Notes under the pieces: generated by a model | What the model saw: only the letters and a program-made list of their open reading frames with translations | The model's database searches: none | What the model was told of the DNA's origin: nothing | Assembly (NCBI GenBank): GCA_014529385.2 | Contig: CM043971.1 | Location: 52,549,209 to 52,613,208, forward strand | DNA length: 64,000 nucleotides | Direction of reading: 5' to 3' | From: Adiantum capillus-veneris | Lineage: Eukaryota > Streptophyta > Polypodiopsida > Polypodiales > Pteridaceae | Shown: piece after piece, positions 54,234-64,000 of the stretch | How positions within the stretch are numbered: the first letter of the stretch is position 1 | How the letters are laid out: the number at the start of each line of letters is the position of its first letter | Program-made: the position numbers and the translations under genes

Positions 54234-55576
54234 ATTATTCCCGATTTCAGTAAAGGTGTTTGAAGACGTTGCGTCAGCCATCAAGAAGGCAAGAAGCGCA
54301 AGGATCTACTGGTCAAGGAGATGGGATGCAAGGATTTTACATCCTTCCTTGAAAATCATTTAACCATCTACATCAAACACAATTTTATTGCAGGTGGCAA
54401 TCTCAACAATTCAAAGACTACATTTAAAGGAGAAAAATGAAATCCAATCAATGCATTGGTACTCTGCACAAGTCACCATCTTGGCGCACATCACTTATGT
54501 TCCGGACGAGGCTGATAGGGTCTTAAAATATATACATTTAAACATATCTGATGACAAAGAGCATGACACATTGTTTGTACAACATTGTATGCAAGTTCAT
54601 AGTGTGTGGCTACAGGAGCAAGGTTTCAACTTCTTGAAGCGGCACTAGGTCTGGTCAGATGGATGTGCTGCTCAATTCAAGGCATCTAGACCATTTTTCT
54701 TTGTGTCAAGGTATGCTAGCTTCCTTTGACTCTTAAACAAGTGTGCGAGTTTTGTGTTCTTGCCTAGTCTTTGAGATGTGTGATTGATCTAGGTACTACT
54801 CTTTGACTGGCATTGAGATGCTATGGAGTTTCTTTGCATCGGGCCTTGGCAAAGGAGAGCATGATGGGGTTGGTGATATCGTCAAAAGGGCTCTGACACA
54901 TGAAAAATTGAAACCTGATGCTTGGCACATATAGTGTGCCAAGGATGTGGTCAATTTCTTGAAACATAAATTTCATGATGAAAACACCCAGTCAGAGGTG
55001 ACTCAAATTTTTTGGGATGTCGAAGTGGCTAATGTACCTTGGGAGAGGAAATGGAATTGCAAGCGAGTGGAAGGGTCACGCTCATTGCATTGTGTGAATG
55101 GACACTCTAGGAATGACAAGTGTGAACTACGCTATAGATCTCTCTCATGTTTTTGTTTGTTTTGTACGTCACAATGCTGGAGGCGATGCCTTAACAACAC
55201 ACACGTCGAGAATTGGAAGTACATAAGCATCGAACACTTGGATGGCAGTGATAGAGAAAGCGATCAATCAAGTAACGATGAAGGATCAGATTTTCCTATG
55301 TATGGTGGACATCATGATGCAATCAATGACGCTCTGCATGTAGGTGACAACTTTGCCACGAATGCGAACGAAGATGGAGCAGACTTCTACCTTTTGAGGT
55401 GCTCAAAGGAGAAATACAAAACAACACGAGAGATAAGAGATTCTTGGGACAATTGCATTTTTCCAAATTCATATCTGGTTAAGGGATACTATTATGAGCT
55501 AGTTGGTGGTACCGAAGATGTTTATTACATCCCTCCTGAACAGCCAAAAATGTTGTGGGCATCACACTTGGTTTGA
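54234..55576 (+). pseudogene. Transposase-like gene of the outer element, 3' part
   Basis: Continues the interrupted host frame. After an acceptor (TTTATTGCAG, 54392) it reads EIQSMHWYSAQVTILAHITY, SDDKEHDTLFVQHCMQVHS, VWSDGCAAQFKASRPFFFVS and, after another intron-like gap, MLWSFFASGLGKGEHDGVGD with IVKRALTHEKLKPDAW. The 'SDG...Q.K' block followed by 'W.FF..GHGKG..DG.G..VKR' marks a mobile-element-associated DDE-type domain known from many eukaryotic genomes. Frameshifts and stops (for example 54646 and 54932) interrupt it. The last frame (54947-55576) ends with an acidic region and WASHLV*. The naming of the superfamily is uncertain. Confidence 0.65.
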
Positions 55577-55809
55577 TCCATCAAGATACCCTTGGAATCC
55601 TTACATGGTGAGCCACATAAGTTCAGATTATCTATAGAAGTTTATGAAAATGTGTACAACAGCATGCCAATGGTCTTGTAGGTCTTTCTATATTGGAGCC
55701 TAATAAACAGTTGCTTTGCTGCAATTACTGCTCGTTGTATTTGAGTCCTCCAAAAACACATAATCACAATTGTAGCCTCCTGATTCTTACTTTTATCTTT
55801 TTGCAACAT

Positions 55810-56160
55810 GTCATTAAATTTGGTATTTTAAGTACTATAGTTCAGGTTTCAAGCACTTTACTGCTTGTTCAGGTACTTATAGGGGGTATCTATGGAGTCT
55901 TAAAGTACCAATCACAGGTTCTAAGTGCATGTTCTTCATTGTAGAAGTGTGCAAATTAGGTACTTTAAGTATCATGAATGCACCATATCTGTAAATTTGG
56001 TACTCTAAGTACCATTGCTGGTAGTTTCCCAGAATTGTCACATGTATTTATGTGAAGATAGTGTACCATTGTGGGTAGTTACACAGTCCCTTTTTAAAAT
56101 ACTTGTTTGCACATTGGGTACACCAAGTACCATGTTTGGTACTTGTAGTGCTACTTCTTA
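55810..56160. repeat. GGTACTT motif array, right side
   Basis: About ten GGTACTT, AAGTACC and TGGTACT words in both orientations lie between the two convergent genes of the outer element. No ORF of note. Confidence 0.65.
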
Positions 56161-56646
56161 GTGGTAGAATGCTAAAACAACATGATTGTAATGACAAGAG
56201 GCCTCCAATCTTGAAACATAGCATGGTAGTAGAAGCCTTCATTTGCCTATCTCACACACCATCCACAGCCACAACCAAGCACACACTACCCACAAAATAA
56301 ATTGAGTCCAAAACGACAATGGTGACATAATGGAATAATTATAAATTCAATTTTTGTGTTCCCGACTAGTTACATGTTAGGCAGTGAGTACATAGGCATT
56401 CTGAATGTTGCCAAAAAAACATCCCTCATGGGAAGGAGGCATATACATGGCTTTGTGGAGAGTGTTAGCTTACAAATAGGTAGCTGTAATGACAAGTCTG
56501 CTTATACAAGGGGTTGCTTCAAAACTTGGCTTCACAAAATTACATAAGTTCTTTACAAATACACCACTACATGACAATGTAGAGACACTAGCGCTTAAAG
56601 AGCATTGGCATCAATTGTGGCCCTTTCAAGTATTGTTCATAACTGG

Positions 56647-58246
56647 TCATCTTTCCACCACGCAGAAGTGCAGCTTTAACATAGTCATCCTCCGATGTAG
56701 CTTTACATTATTGAAGGTGACAGCTTTGGCTGACCGATGTGTAGCATCACGCCATTTCACAAGAGCCTCCTTCATGACCATGGACAAGAAGTCACTACGT
56801 CGCTCCTCTAGGCTAGGTACAATGATATAGGAATCGAGAGGATTATAATGGCATTTATAAAACCTGTTGTCAATCAATAGAAAATTGCTCGCATCGTATC
56901 ATCGAACCACCTTCAAAAAAAATTTCAAATTCTTGAAAAAAACTGATTTTCCACCTGCCATGGAGAATGTGGCTACATCACATAGTTGTTGTCCTGACCA
57001 TCCACTGAAGTAGTCATAAATCCCCTTAAAACGTGTAGAGACTATTTTGTCTACTCTTTCCAACATTACTGAACTCCAGATGTATATATTTTCCCAGCCC
57101 ACAGCCCAAGCTAAGAACTGTTTTGCATCCTTGGGAACAAAGTGGTACCTGAAAACTACAACAATTCCCGCTCGATGGGCATGCATAAATTATACATATA
57201 GCAATTTTTTTGAAAAAGGCTCAATCAACCTATCCCTCGACTCTTGAATGAGGTCGAATGCAGTAGTTTCCAGATCAAGAGGGTCAGATTTAAACAATGA
57301 AGCACAGAGAACACCATTAAGAATCAAACACTAATGCTGGTTGTGTAGGGTTATCGAATGGCAGCAATGTGATTGTGCTTGGAACATAGGGTGGTGGATC
57401 TCTGATGATTATTATTTCCTCGACAGGCAGTTTGAGAGTCCCCTTTCCTTTTGGTATCTCTGTAAAAGACATAGTTGCAAATTGAAAAGGAATAGACTAA
57501 GCACCTTCCGAACACTGTACAAACGTGACCATTGCAATAAAGCAAAAAGGAAAATGGAGGCCAACATAAAATTCTCATTTGTATTCCAAAAGCAAGAATC
57601 AAAGATTCTTGACATTACAAGAGAGTGAAGACATTAAATGACAAATGTCATACAATTTCTTGCAAACACGAGGCTTTGGGGGGTGGGAAATAATACTGGG
57701 ATGTTGGAGGGGAGTACTTTTCATGGGGGACTTCTTCGGGGGAGGCAGTGACTCCGGAACGTCCTTGCTCGTCGCTTTTCCATCTCCACCTAAAACCAAG
57801 ACCCACTCGACTTACACGCAATTGAGCATGAACATAAGTTACAAAAATGACACTATCAATGAGCTTGAACCTACAAACTTCCTCTCTGTGCTAAGATGCT
57901 TTTCCTCAACAATTCATGCGTAAAGAAGGTCTCACCATCACTCTCATCCTCTGCTTTGTTAGATTCCTGCTTTGAACGGGTGATATGTGCTGCTCGCACC
58001 TTTTTGGACTGTCTAGCTGCACCATAAAGGGGTGACAATAAAAATCATTCAATGCCTATAGGGATCCAAGTCCTGTGGCCAAAACAAATTACCTTCATCG
58101 TGTTTCTTTCGCTTCTTTGAGATCTTCACCATATCACTAAGGAAGACAGGGGAATCTAGATTTGCATCATCGTGAACCACTTTTTGCACGGCTTCCACTC
58201 CCTCTTGCGCTACAACATCCGTCAAAGTAACATCAACATCTTCCAT
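56647..58246 (-). pseudogene. FCP1/HAD-type phosphatase-like gene
   Basis: Exons join in phase: 58246-58093 (MEDVDVTLTDVV..., donor GAAG|GTAATT), 58016-57936 (donor GATG|GTGAGA), and one from about 57791 (GGDGKATSKDVPESLPPPKK). Then come one from 57459 (IPKGKGTLKLPVEEIIIIRD) and one from about 57159. HAD motif I reads PALVFD-LNGVLC with one extra base after GAT. YHFVPKDAKQFLAWAVGWEN and IYIWSSVMLERVDKI give the motif II region. FFKNLKFFLKVVR, a stop (56897), then NFLLIDNRFYKCHYNPLD match the motif III/IV region of FCP1/NLI-interacting-factor-like phosphatases. These remove phosphate with an Asp nucleophile, often from the RNA polymerase II tail. One frameshift and one stop make this copy defective. 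Confidence 0.72.
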
Positions 58247-58349
58247 TGTTCAGAGGGCTCCACCTTAACAGCTAGGGTCTTGTCACCTGCCACATGCGAG
58301 CCTTCCTCGCCAGCCAGAGTTTTGTCACCTACCAAGGATGACGACTTAT

Positions 58350-58560
58350 GATAGTACCAATGATTGGCTCAGAGTACCAATCAAAAGAACTTACCATTGA
58401 AGGTACTTTGCAAAAAAGTAATAGGTACTTTCACAATGTACAAACACATGCATGGTGCTTTGCAAAAAAGGCAAATATGTACTTTTACAATGTACAAACA
58501 CATGCATGGTACTGTGGAAAAAAGGCATATGTACTTTCACAATGTACAAAAACATGCACA
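58350..58560. repeat. GGTACTT motif array, upstream of the phosphatase-like gene
   Basis: GGTACTTT, AGTACCAAT and three copies of a ~60-bp unit with ACAATGTACAAACACATGCA. Confidence 0.65.
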
Positions 58561-58659
58561 AATGGAAGCCCAAACGGCTCTGTACACGGACGCACAAGAG
58601 AAGAAGTTGCTCCTGACACAGATGCAACCCCCTTCTTTCAAGCGTGAAGGGGCTAATGT

Positions 58660-58850
58660 TGAAAAAGGATGTTGAGGCATGGATATAATCCATGGATGAC
58701 TACTTTACTTCCGCTAAGACGGTGCAAGCCAATCGATCCATGCTATGAATGCTTCGGTTGATTGGAGAAGCAAAGTTATGGTGGAAACAATACTGCCGTG
58801 ACAAGGGTGTTGCAAAAGATTCCCAGTCTTGGGGTGAAATCAAATAGGTA
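58660..58850 (+). pseudogene. Ty3/Gypsy gag fragment
   Basis: Reads KKDVEAWI, a stop, SMDDYFTSAKTVQANRSML, then RLIGEAKLWWKQYCRDKGVA and SQSWGEIK. This is the retrotransposon gag core ('W...M..YF', 'L.G.A..WW', 'SW...K'). It is short, with two stops and no adjoining domains. It differs from the gag at 31-33 kb. Confidence 0.6.
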
Positions 58851-59270
58851 GACAGAGGAAGATATCTGCCCCCTTTCTTCAAATTTTGACCATCAAACAA
58901 GAAAGGTTTCAAGTATGGCCTAGTTTTTTCCGGCACACTAATTTGGTGCATCGCAAAATGTCTTCTTCCCTGGCCATTACACAGAAGTAACTCTGACCCA
59001 CCTTGTACACACAATCTCAAGCACATGGTAGGACTTAGCAGTTGTGGGATATGCCTTTTAATGATGCATAAGAGGGAAGGTGTGCCACATCACTTACTTA
59101 AAATACCTATCAAAATTTCATTCCAGCAAACTCCCTGCTCACAAGCACTTTCATGTTTGACTGAGTGTCTACTCCCCTTGCTCTCCATGAGCCCCCAACT
59201 TGCACCCTTGGCTACAACTTTGCGTGCTAGTGGTTAGCATTATCCCTCATAAAATTTGATATACACACAC

Positions 59271-59276
<6 letters not shown>

Positions 59277-59361
<85 letters not shown>
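59277..59361. repeat. (CT)n microsatellite, about 85 bp
   Basis: One of the longest pure CT runs in the window. Confidence 0.95.
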
Positions 59362-59364
<3 letters not shown>

Positions 59365-59527
59365 GGTCTCTTGTTGCTACATCAGGGTTCTCAGTTTCTT
59401 GTGGCCCTTGTCACACTGTGGCTGCTTATAGCATGGTTCTGGTTCATCCCTTCTTTGCCAAGGGTTTTCTCCTCTTTACATGAGATCCTATGGGGAATCT
59501 ACTCGTTTTTTTGCTCTCAAGCATTTG

Positions 59528-59642
<115 letters not shown>

Positions 59643-60269
59643 TGAGTACTTATTTATCCAGCATTTAAACTGTATGTAAATAAAATTGAATTTTCTCGAG
59701 GATACCTTTCTACCTTTATCGAAACACCTAGGCTACCCTAAACCATCATATGGCTCGGTTTTTTTATCAAAAATAAGGGGCAACCCTCCTCCTTTTTTTC
59801 TCATGGGTACCCACCCCTAATATAATGTGTATAGATTGTGGTATTCATATCACTAGATTATGATGATGTGGCACAATTGTACAGACTGTCCGCAAAATGG
59901 GCTGAGATACAGATGACGCGGCAAATGTACGGACACCCGCAATCAGCATTGACAGCCTGCTAACGTGGCAGCCTGTACGGAATTCTGAAAATTGCACTGA
60001 TGCCTTTTTTTTGGCAGTTTGTGGAGCTAGTTGCTTTTGGGACTCAATTGCTTTTATGTTTAACTGCTTTGGTGGCTCTACTTTTGGCATCCCTTGTAAA
60101 TTTATAAGAGCCCTTGGAACCTCACTGTGCAGAGCATCCGGACACAGAGTCTAAGCACAAAGGTCCATCGGGAGTTGTACTTCACAATGATTGATGAAAA
60201 AGAAATACTGAAAGGAGCACCAGACTTTGGGTCAATACCTCTGGGCACGAAACTACGCCGGGCCGTGTC

Positions 60270-60270
<1 letters not shown>

Positions 60271-60303
<33 letters not shown>
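60271..60303. repeat. (CT)n microsatellite
   Basis: CT run. No gene in the flanks. Confidence 0.9.
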
Positions 60304-60306
<3 letters not shown>

Positions 60307-60534
60307 ACACAAAATCCAAATCTCTAATTCTTGATCTATTTATCCTACTTCTGTAGGTGCATCCATTGGTAATAAATATTTATGTATTGTATGCATGTTG
60401 TGAATATGACTGGTAGTGTGTTTGCTTCGCCTATGTATGTAGGTACATATGCTTATGTATATGTGTGGTAAAAATGTATACTATCTCATGGTGATATACA
60501 TACAAAACATACAAATACATATGCTTTTACATAA

Positions 60535-60928
60535 CATAGTATGGGTACATGACATAAATACATATACATAAAAAACAAGATTGTACATAAGCATGTAAAT
60601 TTCAGTAGTTGACTTACTTGTGTCTTCCAGTGAAGTTGCTTTCTTCGGTATTTTGGTGCTTTTTGTCCAACGCATCTGTAAATGTGATTCCTTGTTTAAT
60701 TTCTCAACAAAGGTAATGTAGCTTACTGAGGCATAGTATGGGTACATGACATAAATACATATACATAAAAAACAATATTGTACATAAGCATGTAAATTTC
60801 AGTAGTTGACTTACTTGTGTCTTCCAGTGAAGTTGCTTTCTTCGGTATTTTGGTGCTTTTTGTCCAACGCATCTGTAAATGTGATTCCTTGTTTAATTTC
60901 TCAACAAAGGTAATGTAGCTTACTGAGG
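60535..60928. repeat. 197-bp tandem duplication
   Basis: CATAGTATGGGTACATGACA...AATGTAGCTTACTGAGG occurs twice in tandem with about one difference, so it is recent. Confidence 0.9.
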
Positions 60929-61439
60929 TTTCTAATGAAGATGACAGTTGAAACTAGGAGAGGCTCATAGATAATACATAAAATGAAAATTTACCTACTA
61001 TTGGGATGAAATAAGATAGGTTCTTAGTATAAAGAAGGTTATAGATTGAGGTTGGACAAGTGGTGGACCTTGCTCTAATGCTATAATATCTCCCTTATGC
61101 ATGGTTACATATTTTTAGTGGGATAATAATCTCAAAATGGGTAGGTACTTTTGAATTTTTAATGCTTATCCTCAGTTTTAACTGGCATAGTTTGAGTTGG
61201 AGCCAAATTAGGGTACTTCATGTTAGAACTTTATTTTTCACTACTATGAGCAAATTTAAATTTAGGTGGGATAATTAAATTTATGGTTGAATTCAAATCA
61301 AACTATAGTAAGTACTTGAATTTAAGTAACATAATTTGAATTGAAGCGGGAAATTTTTAATTTAAGCGATAAATTTTGAATTTTGAATCTAAGCGAGAAA
61401 ATTTAAGTGGAAAAAAATATGAATCCAAGCGGGAAACTT

Positions 61440-64000
61440 TTAATTTAGGTCAGACAAGTGGTGGATCTAGAAACCAAGCAAGCCATGCTACTAGATATAA
61501 TAGTCGATGTTGATAGGTTGTACATGTGGTGGACCTTGCCATGCTTAGCTTAGACTATGGTCCTTGTGGCTCTCTATGCTCCAGTGGAGCTTAGACTGGA
61601 CAAGTAATGGACCTTGCGTCAGTTCCCCATGCCTAGCTTAAATTGTAGACCTTGTGGTTGTCTATACTTTAATGAATCTTAGCTTGGACAAGTGGTGGAC
61701 CTTGTGGTTATCTGTGTGTCAATAATAGAGTTTAGCTTGGAGAAGTTTCAGAGATTGTCACTCTTTTTGCTTCAATGATAGAGTTTGGCTTAGACACGTC
61801 TTGGACCTTGTGGCTCTCTATACTTCAATGGAGTCTAGCTTGGACAAGTGGTGAACTTTTGCATTAGCTCTCCATGTCCAGCTTAGACTTTTGACCTTAT
61901 GGATCTCTATGCCTCAATGAGCTTAACCTGGAAAACTCATGGAGTATATGGCCCTCTATGCTTCAACGGAGCTTGTCTTCAATAAGTGGTGAACCTAGAG
62001 GCTTCTATGGTTTAATAGAGCTTAGCTGTGACAAGGGATGGTGGACCTTTTATATCTTTGTGCTTGAATGAAGCTTAGGCTTGGAAAAGTGTTGGATCTA
62101 ATGGCTTTCTATGCATCAATGGAGCTTATCTTGGACAAGTGGTAGAACTTATGGGTCTTATGCTTCAGTAGATCCTAGCTTGGATAATTGTTGAACATTA
62201 TGGTCCTCTATGCTTCAATGGATCTTTGCTTGGATAAGTGGTGGACCTTGTGTCTCTCTATGCTTGAATGAAGCTTAAGCTTAGACAAGTGGTGAGCCTT
62301 GCATCAATTTCCCATACATAGCAATAGAAAATGGACCTTGTGGCTCTCTATGCTTCAATGGAGCTTAGCTTGGATGAGTGGTGAAACTTGTGTCTCTCTA
62401 TGATTCAATGGACATTATCTTGTATAAGTGGTGGACCTTAAGGCTTTCCATGATTGAATGGAGCATAGCTTGGACAAGTGGTGGATCTTATGGCCCTCAA
62501 TGATTCAATGGATCTTAGCAAGGATAAGTAATGGACCTTGTGGCTCTCTATACGTGAATGAAGATTAAACATGAATAAGTGGTGGACCTTGCATCAATTT
62601 TTCATGCATAGCTCTATATACTTCTATGAAGCTTATTTTGGACAATTGGTTTACCTTATATCAATTCTCTGTCCTAACTTAGTCTTTGGACCATATGATG
62701 GTCCTTGTGGCTCTATATGCTTCTATAAAGCTTATCTTTCACAACTCGTGTACCTTATAGCATTTCTCTATCATGCCTAACTTAATCTTTGGATTGTATG
62801 GCTATTTATTCTTCAATGGAGATTATCTTGGACAATTGGAGAACTTATGGACCTTTATGCTTCAATGGAGATTACATGCTACAAAAGCTTCAAGAAGCAG
62901 TTGACCTTGTGACTCTCTATGTTTGAATGATGGACTTTTCTTGAATGGAGCTTAGCTTGGACATGTGGTGGACCTTGTGGCTATCTATGCTTCAAAGAAG
63001 CTTAGTTTGGACAAGTGGTGCACCTTGCATCAATTATCAATGCAAGGTTGTGGACATTGTGGCTCTTCATGGTTCAATGAATCTTGCTTGAACAAGTGGT
63101 GGACCTTCTGACCCTCTATGCTTTGATGGGGCCTAGCATGCACAAGTGATGGACCTTTGCATCAATTATCCATGCCTAACTTAAAATGTGACTCTAGCAA
63201 CTCTAATGTAGGTTCACTTGGACAAGTGGTGGGATTTGTGGCTCTTCATTCTTCCTAATGAAGCTTAAGCTTAGACAAGTAGCGGACCTTGCATCATTCT
63301 AGCTTAGACTAAGGATCTTGTGGCTTTGTATTGTTCAAATGAGCTTAGCTTGAACAAGTAGTGGATCTTTTGGCTCTCTATGCTTCGATGGGGCTTAGAT
63401 TAAATAAGTGGTGGACCCATGCATTTTTCTTCCATGCCTAACTTAGGATGTGGAACTTGCATCTCTTTATTCTTGTTCAAATGAAGCTTAAGTTTGAACA
63501 AATGTGGACCTTGCATAATTTATCCATGCTTAGCTTGGAATGTGGACTTTGTGGATCTCTATGCTTCAATGGAGATTTATTCAATACGTGGTTGACCTTC
63601 TGGCTCTATATTCTTCAATAGAGTGGACTTCTATGCTAGAAACAAGTTTAGCTTAGAAAACTGGTGGCCCTTGTGAATACAGCTTAGGGTGGGACTCTAT
63701 GCTAGAAACAAGTTCAGCTTAGAAAATTGGTGGCTCTATGATTCAATATAGCTTAGGGTTGGACAGGTGGTGGACCTTGGATCAGTTCTCCATGCATAGA
63801 TTAGATTATGGACCTTGTAGATATTTATGCTACAATAGAGATTAGGTTGGACAAGTGGTGGAACTTGTGGATCTCTATGCTTGGATGAAGCTTAATAGTG
63901 AACAAGTGATGGACGTTCAATCATTTCTCCATGCTTACCTTAAATTGTGTACCTTGTGTCCCTCTATGCTTCAATTGAGATTACCTTGAACAAGTGGTGG
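61440..64000. repeat. Degenerate satellite (GACAAGTGGTGGACCTTGTG family)
   Basis: About 2.5 kb of units, roughly 50-55 bp long, with consensus pieces CTTGGACAAGTGGTGGACC, TTGTGGCTCTCTATGCTTCA and ATGGAGCTTAG. Some units carry an alternative block GCATCAATTCTCCATGCC with TAGCTTAGAC. Divergence between units is high and the array runs off the right edge. 60930-61440 is a transition with AATTTAAGCGGGA-like words. No ORFs of interest. Confidence 0.85.

Overview
This window looks like nuclear DNA of a land plant. A non-seed plant, perhaps a fern, is my best guess but is not proven. The evidence is spliceosomal exon-intron structure, a decayed plant-type LRR receptor-kinase gene, a Tnt1-like Ty1/Copia element, a Ty3/Gypsy element primed by initiator-Met tRNA, plant-type LINEs and a DUF659-class hAT transposase. 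Gene density is very low. Most of the sequence is nested mobile elements, tandem duplications and (CT)n, (AC)n and (CT)n(AC)n microsatellites.

Layout. 0-4 kb: tRNA-derived SINE heads, a minisatellite, and a broken LRR receptor-kinase followed directly by LINE reverse transcriptase (RT) debris. 4-13 kb: short dispersed repeats, several MITEs, and a minus-strand multi-exon gene (about 12.7 to 6.0 kb) whose product reads as a pentameric ligand-gated ion channel (Cys-loop family): extracellular domain in exons A, B and C, and M1-M3 in one exon. 13-20 kb: AT-rich non-coding DNA made of tandem duplications, holding a 1.3 kb element with TTAA flanks. 20-23.7 kb: an old LTR fragment, a Copia gag fragment and a cullin-like exon. 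23.7-27.4 kb: a partial second copy of the channel gene, with the same MITEs in the same introns and a 1.98 kb insertion in one exon. 27.4-43.3 kb: one minus-strand LINE split by a Ty3/Gypsy element (29.1-37.4 kb) and a Ty1/Copia element (37.4-43.0 kb), with a small inversion at their junction. 43.9-58.6 kb: a large element-like unit with a transposase-like gene (plus strand) facing an FCP1/HAD phosphatase-like gene (minus strand) and arrays of a GGTACTT motif. Into its transposase gene a 7.55 kb hAT element has inserted, with an 8-bp target duplication. That hAT carries a protein-kinase-like gene and a second unknown ORF besides its transposase. 58.6-64 kb: a gag fragment, long microsatellites and a degenerate satellite running off the window edge.

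The most unusual content is (1) a channel of the Cys-loop family in what looks like a plant genome, (2) a hAT transposon carrying a kinase-like gene, and (3) that hAT nested in an element-like unit that holds a phosphatase-like gene. Nearly all element genes are broken by stops or frameshifts. The hAT unknown ORF and the Gypsy gag remain open. All calls come from reading the sequence; no database search was possible.
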